This document shows positions 1 to 8,136 of a stretch of 64,000 bases of DNA, in pieces. The translations under genes were made by a program, and so were the position numbers. A model generated the notes under the pieces. It did no database searches. It had not been told where the DNA came from and was given only the letters and a program-made list of their open reading frames with translations. The first letter of the stretch is position 1. The number at the start of each line of letters is the position of its first letter. The stretch comes from Thioalkalivibrio thiocyanoxidans ARh2 (GTDB taxonomy: Bacteria > Pseudomonadota > Gammaproteobacteria > Ectothiorhodospirales > Ectothiorhodospiraceae): assembly GCF_000385215.1 (NCBI RefSeq), contig NZ_ARQK01000060.1:1-64000 (forward strand). The letters run 5' to 3'.

Positions 1-26
1 GGTGCCAACCCCGAAGGGGCTCGGCC

Positions 27-49
27 GCCCGTTGTTATCAAAAACGGGC
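27..49. other. Small hairpin near left edge
   Basis: Seven-base arms GCCCGTT (27-33) and AACGGGC (43-49) flank a nine-base loop. No T-run follows on either strand. It may be the end of a transcript from a gene left of the window. Apart from this and the palindrome at 75-91, I see nothing in bases 1-150. Confidence 0.3.
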
Positions 50-74
50 GCGGGAACGGCGTTGCGGCTCCCTT

Positions 75-91
75 GTGCAGAATGACTGCAC
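75..91. promoter_or_regulatory. 17-bp palindrome upstream of the CDGSH fusion gene
   Basis: GTGCAG, five bases (AATGA), then CTGCAC form a perfect dyad. The spacing is typical of a dimeric regulator operator, and it lies about 100 bp before the start at 190. No regulator can be named from sequence alone. Confidence 0.3.
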
Positions 92-150
92 GGCGGTCGC
101 CGCGCCTTGTTCGCACGCAAGAGCGACTCGAGCGCGAGCGTGTACATTGA

Positions 151-165
151 TCAGTGTTTCCCTAG
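151..165 (+). promoter_or_regulatory. Repeated 15-bp element, copy 1
   Basis: TCAGTGTTTCCCTAG lies 24 nt before the ATG at 190. The identical 15-mer is found 13 nt before pyrG (51660-51674), and a 13/15 match 17 nt before rnhB (40698-40712). Function unknown. Confidence 0.45.
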
Positions 166-189
166 TACCCCAAGAGCAAGGAGCGAATC

Positions 190-1746
190 ATGGCAGGAGC
201 GAAGATCGCGGCGGTGGAGCCCAAGGGCGTCGAGTTGAAGAAGGGGAAGGAGTATTACTTTTGCCGCTGCGGGCGATCCAAGGACCAGCCGTTTTGTGAC
301 GGCTCGCACGCGGGGACGGGGCTGGAGCCGATCGCCTTGACCCCGGAGGAGGATGGCGAGGCATTAATGTGCCAGTGCAAGCAGTCGGGCAATCTCCCGT
401 ACTGTGATGGCACCCACCAGCAGTTCGACGAGGACGATATCGGCACCGAGCCGGACACGGATCAGGGCTCCGGTGAGGATGACGGCGACAACGCCCCGGA
501 CCCGCGCAATACCGAGACGGAGCCGCATGTCGAACTGATCCATCGCATGGCCCGTTCGGGGCTGGACGAGGTGGGTCACCACGGACCGACGGTGGCGATG
601 GGCGTGCCGCGCAGTCGGCTCCCGACCTGGGACGACCTGCAGCTGCTGGCGGCGCAACTCGCCAGTCGGCCGCTGCCGGATGGGGCCCCGGTCGAGACGG
701 GGCTGGTGATCGGGCCCGAGGCGAAGCGGCCGCTGCGGCTGGATATCCCGATGCTGGTATCGGACATGAGCTTTGGGGCGCTGTCGCGCGAGGCGAAGAT
801 CGCGCTGGCGCGCGGGGCCGAGCAGGCCGGGACGGGGATCTGTTCCGGCGAGGGCGGGATGCTGGATGCCGAACAGGCGGAGAACTCGCGCTATTTGTTC
901 GAGCTGGGGCCGGCGCGGTTTGGCTATTCCGACGAGGTGCTGGCGAAGGTGCAGGCCTTGCATTTCAAGGCCGGCCAGGCGGCCAAGACCGGTGTGGGTG
1001 GCGTGCTGCCCGGGGCGAAGGTGAGTGACGAGATCGCCCGGGTGCGCGGGATCGACGTGGGGCAGGACGCCCTCTCGCCACCCAGCCTGGACGGGTTCGA
1101 GACGCCCGCGGACTACCGCCGTTTTGCCGACGAGGTACGGGAGAAGACCGGGGGCATTCCCGTCGGGTTCAAGCTGTCGGCCAATCACATCGAGGCGGAT
1201 CTGGCCTTTGCCCTGGAGGCGGGGGCGGACTACGTGATCCTGGATGGTCGCGGTGGCGGTACCGGGGCTTCGCCCGCGCTGCTGCGCGACCACATCAGTG
1301 TGCCCACGATCCCGGCGCTGGGCCGAGCGCGGCGCTTCCTGGATGCCAATGGCGCCAGTGGCCGGGTCACGCTGCTGGTTACGGGCGGGCTGCGCACACC
1401 CGCGGACTTCGTGAAGGCCTTGGCGCTGGGGGCCGACGGTATTGCGCTGGGCAATGCCGCAATCCAGGCGGTCGGCTGTGTGGGTGCGCGGATCTGCCAC
1501 ACGAACCGCTGCCCGACGGGCGTGGCGACACAGGACCCGAAGCTGCGCGCGCGGCTGGATGCCCGGGAGGGCGGGGAGCGGCTGGGCCGGTTCCTGGGGG
1601 CCTCGCGGGAGCTGATGTGTGTACTGGCGCGTGCCTGCGGCCACAACCGTCTGGAGGATTTTGGCCCGAACGACCTGACGACGTTCGACCGCGGGCTGGC
1701 GGAACTGGCGGGCATTCAGTACGCCGGCGTGTATCCCAAGTCCTGA
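190..1746 (+). CDS. Double CDGSH iron-sulfur / glutamate synthase FMN-domain fusion protein
   Basis: A 518-aa fusion. The N-terminus carries two CDGSH-type [2Fe-2S] motifs, with ligands C25, C27, C36, H40 and C61, C63, C72, H76. An acidic linker (about 78-110) follows. From about residue 120 it is a GltB-like FMN-binding (alpha/beta barrel) glutamate synthase domain, ending with the [3Fe-4S] ligand set C430, C436, C441 in a CHTNRCP context. The glutaminase (GATase) domain of true glutamate synthase is absent, so ammonia-dependent or other FMN chemistry is more likely than classical GOGAT activity. The two CDGSH centres may feed electrons to the flavin; this is inference. The start follows an AAGGAG ribosome site. 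A globin gene lies downstream in the same direction. Confidence 0.85.
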   Translation: MAGAKIAAVEPKGVELKKGKEYYFCRCGRSKDQPFCDGSHAGTGLEPIALTPEEDGEALMCQCKQSGNLPYCDGTHQQFDEDDIGTEPDTDQGSGEDDGDNAPDPRNTETEPHVELIHRMARSGLDEVGHHGPTVAMGVPRSRLPTWDDLQLLAAQLASRPLPDGAPVETGLVIGPEAKRPLRLDIPMLVSDMSFGALSREAKIALARGAEQAGTGICSGEGGMLDAEQAENSRYLFELGPARFGYSDEVLAKVQALHFKAGQAAKTGVGGVLPGAKVSDEIARVRGIDVGQDALSPPSLDGFETPADYRRFADEVREKTGGIPVGFKLSANHIEADLAFALEAGADYVILDGRGGGTGASPALLRDHISVPTIPALGRARRFLDANGASGRVTLLVTGGLRTPADFVKALALGADGIALGNAAIQAVGCVGARICHTNRCPTGVATQDPKLRARLDAREGGERLGRFLGASRELMCVLARACGHNRLEDFGPNDLTTFDRGLAELAGIQYAGVYPKS

Positions 1747-1859
1747 CGAGAGGGATGCGAGTGCGGCACGGGCTGGGCCAGCCTGGGCGGTTGATCTGTC
1801 TCAATGCGCCCGTGCACCGCATTCTGCATCCTTGCGACTCCTTTACGGCAGGGACGACC

Positions 1860-2258
1860 ATGGACTTCTCCGACGTACACCAGAGTTATGGACGATGCCG
1901 CCGCGCGGGCGACTTCGTGACGCGCTTTTACGAACACTTCCTGCAGGCCGACCCGAGGGTGAAGGCGGCGTTCGCCTCTACGGACTTCTCGCAGCAAAAG
2001 CGGGCCCTCGGGCAGGCGATCTCGACGGCGATCAGCTATGCGGAGGGGGAGAGCTTCGTGGCATCGACGATGGAGCGCATGGGGCAGGTCCATTCCCGCG
2101 AAGGACGTGTACCGGTGGAGCCGGATCTGTACCCGATCTGGCTGGACTGCATGGTGCGCACGGCCGCCGAGATCGACCCGCGCTGGGAGCCGCGCCTGGA
2201 AGAGCGCTGGCGGGGCGCGATGCAGCCGGCGATCGATCTGTTCGTAAGGCTTTACTGA
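1860..2258 (+). CDS. Small single-domain globin
   Basis: A 132-aa haem globin-like protein. The ATG at 1860 was chosen because the frame upstream (from 1617) only overlaps the preceding gene and shows no conserved sequence. Helix-rich sequence with Phe43 at the likely CD1 position and His78 as the likely proximal haem ligand, in the order typical of bacterial globins. Such proteins bind O2 or NO or act in redox sensing; which applies here is not visible. It lies about 110 bp after the CDGSH fusion gene and may be cotranscribed with it. The exact globin subgroup is uncertain. Confidence 0.7.
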   Translation: MDFSDVHQSYGRCRRAGDFVTRFYEHFLQADPRVKAAFASTDFSQQKRALGQAISTAISYAEGESFVASTMERMGQVHSREGRVPVEPDLYPIWLDCMVRTAAEIDPRWEPRLEERWRGAMQPAIDLFVRLY

Positions 2259-2280
2259 GGCCGGTCGCGCCGAGCGAACG

Positions 2281-2400
2281 ATCGGCCAGGGGGCTGGCCT
2301 CCTACAGGGGGGCGTTCAAGGGCTTTGGGGTTGGTTATCGTGTTCCTTGACCTCGGGCCGCCTGGGGGCATGGCTTGTAGGAGGCCAGCCTCTGGCCGAT
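2281..2400. repeat. Inverted REP-like pair (BIME) between globin and ygiQ
   Basis: Arm 1 (2281-2306) and arm 2 (2376-2400) are reverse complements apart from one mismatch and one extra base. Each arm folds by itself (for example GGCCAG-GGGG-CTGGCC) and ends in TCCTACA or its complement TGTAGGA. The 69-bp centre has no evident gene. This family differs in sequence from the two GTGGGAGC-type pairs at 4805 and 59436. No REP-associated tyrosine transposase is present in the window. Confidence 0.75.
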
Positions 2401-2518
2401 GGGGTTTGTCCGGCATCCCTTTCGGCCCCGCAAGCGCCGGGGCCGTTTGATCTGGCGGCGTTTCCGGCGTGTAATGCGCGGGTTTGAATCCACCGGCCCC
2501 GGCCGGGAGCCCGAGTCC

Positions 2519-4795
2519 ATGTCCGCTGTCCCCGATTTCCCGCCTTCGCTGTTTGCGCGCAAGCCCTACTGGGCCAAGCGCTTCGGTACGGCCCCGTTTC
2601 TGCCGACCACCCGCGAGGAGATGGACGACCTCGGCTGGGACAGCTGCGACATCGTGCTGGTCACGGGGGACGCCTATGTTGACCACCCGAGCTTCGGCAT
2701 GGCGATCATCGGGCGGCTGCTGGAGGCACAGGGCTTTCGCGTCGGCATCATCGCGCAGCCGGACTGGACCTCCGCCGAGCCGTTCCGCGCGCTAGGCCGC
2801 CCCAATCTGTTCTTCGGCGTCACCGCCGGCAATATGGACTCGATGGTCAACCACTACACGGCTGACCGGAAGATCCGCTCCAACGACGCCTATACCCCGG
2901 GGGATGTCCACGGCCACCGGCCGGACCGCGCGGTGATCGTCTACGCCCAGCGCGCCCGCGAGGCGTACAAGGACGTGCCGGTGGTCGCCGGCGGCATCGA
3001 GGCGAGCCTGCGCCGCATCGCCCACTACGACTACTGGCAGGACAAGGTGCGCCGCTCGGTGCTGCTGGATGCGCGTGCCGACATCCTGCTGTTCGGCAAT
3101 GCCGAACGCGCCCTGGTCGAGCTGGCTCATCGCGTGGCGGCCGGCGAGCACCCGCGGGAGATCACCGATCTGCGGGGTACGGCGTTCCTGCGCGATGCGG
3201 TGCCGGGCGGCTATGTGGAGCTGGACTCCAGCGAAGTGGATACCCCGGGGCCGGTGGACGCCAATCCCGACCCCTACGCGATGGTGTCGCCGTCGACCTG
3301 TGCCGAGGCCGAAACGAAACAGGAACCCAAGAGTGCCGCCGAGGAGAGTGGTGCCCGGGTCGTTCGCTTCCACCGCGACATCCCGCGCGGGACGCCGCGA
3401 GACCAGACGGTCATCCGCATCCCGGCCTTTGAACAGGTCAAGGGCGATTCGGTGCTGTACGCCCATGCCTCCCGCGTGCTGCATCTGGAGACCAACCCGG
3501 GCAATGCCCGCGCCATCGTGCAGCGCCATGGCGACAAGGAGGTCTGGCTGAACCCGCCACCGATCCCCCTGACCACTGCGGAGATGGATGCGGTGTTCGA
3601 CCTCCCGTATGCCCGCGCGCCGCATCCCTCCTATGGCGATGCGCGCATCCCGGCCTGGGAGATGATCCGCTTCTCGGTGAACATCATGCGGGGCTGCTTC
3701 GGCGGCTGCACGTTCTGCTCGATCACCGAGCACGAGGGCCGCATTATCCAGAGCCGTTCCGAGGAGAGCGTGCTCAAGGAGATCGAGGAGATCCGCGACA
3801 AGGTCGACGGCTTTACCGGCGTGGTCTCCGATCTCGGGGGGCCCACGGCCAACATGTACCGCCTGGCCTGCAAGGACCCGGAGATCGAGCGCAACTGCCG
3901 CCGGCTGTCCTGTGTCTATCCCGGGATCTGCAAGAACCTCGATACCGACCACACGCCGCTGGTGAACCTCTACCGCAAGGCGCGGGCGCTGCCCGGGATC
4001 AAGAAGATCCTGATCGCCTCGGGCCTGCGGTACGACCTGGCCGTGGAGTCACCGGAGTACGTGAAGGAGCTGGTCACCCATCATGTGGGAGGCTACCTGA
4101 AGATTGCGCCGGAACATACGGAATCCGGCCCCCTGTCGCGCATGATGAAGCCCGGCATGGGCGCGTACGATCGCTTCAAGGCGATGTTCGAGAAGTACTC
4201 GAAGCAGGCGGGCAAGGAGCAGTACCTGATCCCGTATTTCATCGCCGCGCACCCGGGAACGTCCGACGAGGACATGTTGAACCTCGCGTTGTGGCTCAAG
4301 CGGCACAACTTCCGCGCCGACCAGGTGCAGGCCTTCCTGCCCAGCCCGATGGCGCTCGCGACCGCAATGTGGCACTCCGGGCGGGACCCGCTGCGTGGCA
4401 TCAAGCGCAAGGCGGGGGATCGGGTGCCGGTCGCGCGCGGCGCACGGGCGCGGCGCCTGCACAAGGCATTCCTGCGATACCACGATCCGAACAACTGGCC
4501 GCTGTTGCGCGATGCGCTCAAGCGCATGGGCCGTGCGGACTTGATCGGCAATGGCAAGCATCACCTGATCCCCACCTGGCAGCCCGCCGGCACCGGCCAG
4601 GGCACGGGCGGGGCGAGGGCCGCCACCGGCGGCCGCGTGACCCGCGGCGGCAAGGCCCTGAAACAGCGCGGCCAGACCTTCCAGACCCAGCACAAGGGCG
4701 TGGAGACCGCCGCCCGCCCGGCCGGGCCCGGCCAGAAGAAGGGCCCGCCCCGGGCCAAATCCCGCCCGGGTAAGCGCCGGGTGCGGCGTGGGTAG
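2519..4795 (+). CDS. YgiQ family radical SAM protein
   Basis: A 758-aa protein of the YgiQ (UPF0313) family. The N-terminal half contains a cobalamin-binding-like fold, and a radical SAM core follows with the cluster ligands C393, C397 and C400 in [10 protein letters not shown] basic, Gly/Arg/Lys-rich tail (about 700-758) is typical of the family. The reaction is not established. The ATG at 2519 was chosen over the upstream ATG at 2399 because conserved sequence begins at [10 protein letters not shown] and the upstream start lies at the edge of the REP arm. It stands alone on the plus strand between repeat pairs, facing the minus-strand SDR gene. Confidence 0.88.
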   Translation: MSAVPDFPPSLFARKPYWAKRFGTAPFLPTTREEMDDLGWDSCDIVLVTGDAYVDHPSFGMAIIGRLLEAQGFRVGIIAQPDWTSAEPFRALGRPNLFFGVTAGNMDSMVNHYTADRKIRSNDAYTPGDVHGHRPDRAVIVYAQRAREAYKDVPVVAGGIEASLRRIAHYDYWQDKVRRSVLLDARADILLFGNAERALVELAHRVAAGEHPREITDLRGTAFLRDAVPGGYVELDSSEVDTPGPVDANPDPYAMVSPSTCAEAETKQEPKSAAEESGARVVRFHRDIPRGTPRDQTVIRIPAFEQVKGDSVLYAHASRVLHLETNPGNARAIVQRHGDKEVWLNPPPIPLTTAEMDAVFDLPYARAPHPSYGDARIPAWEMIRFSVNIMRGCFGGCTFCSITEHEGRIIQSRSEESVLKEIEEIRDKVDGFTGVVSDLGGPTANMYRLACKDPEIERNCRRLSCVYPGICKNLDTDHTPLVNLYRKARALPGIKKILIASGLRYDLAVESPEYVKELVTHHVGGYLKIAPEHTESGPLSRMMKPGMGAYDRFKAMFEKYSKQAGKEQYLIPYFIAAHPGTSDEDMLNLALWLKRHNFRADQVQAFLPSPMALATAMWHSGRDPLRGIKRKAGDRVPVARGARARRLHKAFLRYHDPNNWPLLRDALKRMGRADLIGNGKHHLIPTWQPAGTGQGTGGARAATGGRVTRGGKALKQRGQTFQTQHKGVETAARPAGPGQKKGPPRAKSRPGKRRVRRG

Positions 4796-4804
4796 GCTGT
4801 GTCA

Positions 4805-4922
4805 GGGCTTCGCGGCCAAGGCCGCTCCCACAGGCCGCTCCCACAAAGGCAAAAGGCAAGACCCGAAGGTAGACCCCGGCGGCCACAACAAGCCCGTGGG
4901 AGCGGCCTTGGCCGCGAAGCCC
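4805..4922. repeat. Inverted REP-like pair between ygiQ and SDR gene
   Basis: Arms 4805-4831 and 4896-4922 are perfect 27-bp reverse complements of the GTGGGAGCGGCC type. A partial third copy of the CCGCTCCCACA half lies at 4835-4845. The pair fills the convergent intergenic space, where it could also stop transcription from both sides. Confidence 0.8.
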
Positions 4923-4942
4923 CGCGTGGCCAGGGGCGGTGG

Positions 4943-5752
4943 TTAGCCCTCCTGGGGCTGGCGGTGCGGGCGGGGTGCCGGCTCGGGTACGTGGCCCTCC
5001 AGGGACAGGTGCAGGCCTGTGTGTTCCGGGTCGGTGGTGTCGAGGAGGTAGAGGTACGGGCCGACGACGTCTTCCGGGCGTGGCAGCTTCTCGGCGTTTT
5101 CGGCCGGGTAGTGGCCGGCGCGGAAGCGCGAGCGCACGGGGCCGGTGTCGATGCCGTTCACATGGATGAAGTGCTTCTCGTTGCGGTGCTCGCGCGCGAG
5201 GATGTCGATCATCGCGTCCTGCGCGGCCTTGGCCATGCCGAAGGCGCCCCAGAAGGCCTTGCGGCAGTCCTGGGTGGAGACGACCAAGCTGCCGTGCGGG
5301 CTGTCTTCCAGCAGCGGGAGCACCGCCTGGGCGAGGAAGAACGGACCGTGCAGGTTGCTGTTGATGACCTTGAACCACAGCTCGGGGTCGTATCCCTTCA
5401 ACGGCGTCAGTGTCCCGGCCCAGCCGGCGTGCAGTACCAGCCCGTCCAGGCGCCCCAGGGAGTCGCGGATGTTCTCGGCCAGGTCGCCGTAGTCCTTGAC
5501 CGTGGCACCCTCCAGATTGAGCGGGTAGATGGCCGGCTGCGGGTGGCCTTCCTGCTCGATCAGGTCGTAGGTCTTCTCCAGTCCTTTGATGTCCTTGTCC
5601 AGCAGCACGACGATCGCGCCCGCCGCCGCGCAGGCCTGGGCGATCGCACGCCCGATGCCCGCGGCCGCGCCGGTTACCAGGACCACGCGGTCGTTGAAGG
5701 CACCCGGTTCCGGGCGATAGTCCAGCAGGGCGGGGATGTCGAGATCGGTCAA
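4943..5752 (-). CDS. YciK-like short-chain dehydrogenase with altered active site
   Basis: A 269-aa Rossmann-fold SDR closest in pattern to E. coli YciK (N-terminal LLDYRPEPGAFNDRVVLVTG, C-terminal PRPEDVVGPYLYLL). The cofactor loop TGAAAGIG (27-34) is intact. The usual NAG motif reads HAG (108-110), and the catalytic YxxxK reads F171-GMA-K175, so both the Asn and the Tyr are lost. S159 is a possible Ser. Catalysis may be weak, changed or absent. The start is TTG at 5752: no ATG precedes the conserved region, and TTGA overlaps the stop of hpnE, implying translational coupling in an hpnD-hpnE-SDR operon. Confidence 0.75.
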   Translation of the reverse strand: MTDLDIPALLDYRPEPGAFNDRVVLVTGAAAGIGRAIAQACAAAGAIVVLLDKDIKGLEKTYDLIEQEGHPQPAIYPLNLEGATVKDYGDLAENIRDSLGRLDGLVLHAGWAGTLTPLKGYDPELWFKVINSNLHGPFFLAQAVLPLLEDSPHGSLVVSTQDCRKAFWGAFGMAKAAQDAMIDILAREHRNEKHFIHVNGIDTGPVRSRFRAGHYPAENAEKLPRPEDVVGPYLYLLDTTDPEHTGLHLSLEGHVPEPAPRPHRQPQEG

Positions 5753-7083
5753 GGCAGCGTCTCCAGTAGCTTGTGGGCTGATTCTAATCCAGACCGCACG
5801 GCGGCTTCGAGGGTCGAGGGCAGGCCCGGCGTCACATAGTCGCCGGCCAGGAACAGTCCGGGCCAGGGGGTGCCGGCCACCGGGCGCAGTGCGTCCAGAT
5901 CGACGCGGGCATCGATCGTGGCGCGTCTCTCGCACACGACATGACCGGTCTGGGGGATTCCCAGTTCGGGGAAGGTCCGTTCCAGTTCTTCCGCGACGCG
6001 ACGCCAGCGCTCCTCCGCCGTCATCGCCGGCAGGTCGTCCGCAGTGGAGATCACGACGGCCAGCCAGTCCGGCTCGCCGGCCACCCGGCGGGGAATGAGC
6101 CATTGTCCGTGCTGGTCGATGAGTCCCTGTAGCGGCGGGCGTTCCAGGACCGGGCCGGGGTAGCGCAGATACACCGTACAGATGCTGCGCTCGCCCATGG
6201 CCATCAGCGCCCGATGGTGGGGCTGCAGCTCGGGGGCTGCGGGCAGGAGTCGAGCGGCTGCGCTGGGCGCGGTGGCGAGGATCACCGCGTTGGCATAGGT
6301 GACGCGATGGTTACGGTCGCGCAGCTGGTAGCGGGCCTCGGGACCCCCGGGTTCGATGGCCACAATGCGCCGACCGGTCTCGATCGTGGCACCGCGCTCG
6401 CGCAGTTCGCGCAGGGCGGGTTCCGGATACAGCGATCCCAGTGGCCGGGTCGGGATCAGGAGCCGGGCGTCGTCCGGCCCGTGGTTCAGGGCCAGACGCA
6501 GCACGTTCTGGAAGATCTGCGCCGAGGCGCTTCGGATCGGCGTATTCATGACCGCGAGGCAGAGCGGTTCCCAGAGCTGGCGGATCAGCATGTCCGGCTG
6601 ACGGTGCGTCTGCAGCCATTCGCGTACGTCGTGGTCCTCGTCCAGCGGCCGATGCAGGATCGAGGCTGCCCCCAGCAGGGCCGGGAGGCGTCTGTGCAGC
6701 GGGGTACCCGCAAGGCTCTTCCACAGCCCACCGGCCAGGGCCGGCAGGCGCGGCGAGCGCGGTTCCAGGGCCAGGGCCGGGTGAGGGCGGCCCGGTGCAT
6801 GCATGCGCAGGCCGAACGGCAGGGCCGCGAAGGCGTGATCCGTGTTGGTGCCGACCGAGCGCAGTTGGTCCAGTGTGGCGTGACAGGCGCCGACCAGCAC
6901 GTGCTGGCCGTTGTCCAGTTCCGCACCGTCGCGGTCCAGGCTGCGGGCGCGCCCGCCCGCGGTCGCGGCGGCCTCGATCAGGTGGACCGCGACGCCGGCC
7001 CGGGCAAGTGTCAGCGCGGCGGTCAGACCGGCCCAGCCGGCGCCGAGCACGACGACCGGATGCGATGCGGGAACGGTGGCCAT
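5749..7083 (-). CDS. hpnE: Hydroxysqualene dehydroxylase
   Basis: A 444-aa FAD-dependent amine-oxidase/desaturase-like protein with the N-terminal dinucleotide motif VVLGAGWAG (11-19) and the following E-rich GGRARS segment. In the bacterial three-step route, HpnE reduces hydroxysqualene to squalene at the membrane. Its partners HpnD (directly upstream, 13-bp gap) and HpnC (9519-10397) are both in the window, which makes this assignment firm. The downstream SDR overlaps its stop. Confidence 0.9.
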   Translation of the reverse strand: MATVPASHPVVVLGAGWAGLTAALTLARAGVAVHLIEAAATAGGRARSLDRDGAELDNGQHVLVGACHATLDQLRSVGTNTDHAFAALPFGLRMHAPGRPHPALALEPRSPRLPALAGGLWKSLAGTPLHRRLPALLGAASILHRPLDEDHDVREWLQTHRQPDMLIRQLWEPLCLAVMNTPIRSASAQIFQNVLRLALNHGPDDARLLIPTRPLGSLYPEPALRELRERGATIETGRRIVAIEPGGPEARYQLRDRNHRVTYANAVILATAPSAAARLLPAAPELQPHHRALMAMGERSICTVYLRYPGPVLERPPLQGLIDQHGQWLIPRRVAGEPDWLAVVISTADDLPAMTAEERWRRVAEELERTFPELGIPQTGHVVCERRATIDARVDLDALRPVAGTPWPGLFLAGDYVTPGLPSTLEAAVRSGLESAHKLLETLP

Positions 7084-7096
7084 GGGGCGGGCGGGG

Positions 7097-7954
7097 TCAG
7101 CCCGCGCGGCGGTATTCGCGCTTCAGGCGGCGCGCGGTGCGCCAGGCGATCCACAGCTTGCGGATCGGGGTCAGCCGCACGCGGTGCTCCAGCACGCGAT
7201 AGCCGTCGTCCTCGATCTCGTCGAGCAGGGTGCGGTAGATCGCGGCCATGATCAGGCCCGGGCGCTGGGGGTAGCGGTCCTCGGCGGGCAGGTGCTCCTC
7301 GGCGCGCTGGTAGTAGCGGCGAGCTCGCTCCGCCTGCTCGGCGAACAGAGCACGATGGCGGTCGTCCGTGACATTGACCTGAAATTCCTCGGGCTTTACG
7401 CCGTGCTTTTTCAGCTCGTCCATCGGGATGTAGACCCGGCCGCGCATCGCGTCCTCGTGGACATCACGCAGGATGTTGGTCAGCTGCAGGGCCATCCCTA
7501 AGTCATGCGCGTATTTCAGCGTGCGTCGGTCCGAGAAGCCGAAGATATGGGCGGACAGGATCCCGACCACGCTGGCCGCGCGGTAGCAGTACAGCGACAG
7601 CGTGGTGAAGTCCGGGTAGCTGTCGTAGTCGAGGTCCATCTGCATGCCGTCGATGATCTCGTCGAAGTACTCGCGGCTGAGATCGAACGGCGCCAGATGC
7701 GGCTGCAGGGCCTGGGTGATCGGGTGGCGCGGCTGGTGGTCGAACAGGCGCTCGATCTCCTCGCGCCACCACTGAAGCTTGGTGCGCGCCACGGTCTCCT
7801 CGCTGACCTCGTCGACGATGTCGTCCACCTCGCGGCAGAACGCGTACAGCGCGGTGATCGCGCGGCGCCGTTCGGGCTCCAGGAACCGGAATGCGTAGTA
7901 GAAGCTGGAGCCGCTCTTCGCGGCCTTCTCCTCGCAATATTCGTCGGGGGACAT
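7097..7954 (-). CDS. hpnD: Presqualene diphosphate synthase
   Basis: A 285-aa all-alpha trans-isoprenyl diphosphate synthase of the squalene/phytoene synthase family. The two Asp-rich Mg-diphosphate sites are D44-D48 (DDIVD) and D164-D168 (DVHED). HpnD joins two farnesyl diphosphates into presqualene diphosphate. Its N-terminal KSGSSFYYAFRFL is typical of HpnD rather than HpnC. It is first in the minus-strand hpnD-hpnE-SDR operon and diverges from hemN. Confidence 0.9.
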   Translation of the reverse strand: MSPDEYCEEKAAKSGSSFYYAFRFLEPERRRAITALYAFCREVDDIVDEVSEETVARTKLQWWREEIERLFDHQPRHPITQALQPHLAPFDLSREYFDEIIDGMQMDLDYDSYPDFTTLSLYCYRAASVVGILSAHIFGFSDRRTLKYAHDLGMALQLTNILRDVHEDAMRGRVYIPMDELKKHGVKPEEFQVNVTDDRHRALFAEQAERARRYYQRAEEHLPAEDRYPQRPGLIMAAIYRTLLDEIEDDGYRVLEHRVRLTPIRKLWIAWRTARRLKREYRRAG

Positions 7955-8043
7955 ACGCGCTCGGGATCGGGGTACCGTCTTGGGACGGCAAGGCTAGCAC
8001 AGCGGGGCCGGGATGCGGATGGCGGCGCTGATCGAAGCCACGT

Positions 8044-8057
8044 TTGACATACATCAA
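8044..8057 (+). promoter_or_regulatory. FNR/Anr-type box upstream of hemN
   Basis: TTGAC-ATAC-ATCAA matches the FNR consensus TTGAT-N4-ATCAA at 9 of 10 defined bases. A TAGGGT -10-like hexamer lies at 8080-8085, centred 32 bp from the box centre, as expected of a class II site at -41.5 (predicted transcript start near 8092). Oxygen-responsive control of hemN by FNR/Anr is known in other proteobacteria. Confidence 0.7.
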
Positions 8058-8136
8058 CCGGCCCCGGCCGGGGGGCGCGTAGGGTGATGGTGTCAGGGTG
8101 GCGCAAGGGGCCCGCCCTCCCGATGCGGAGAGCCGT

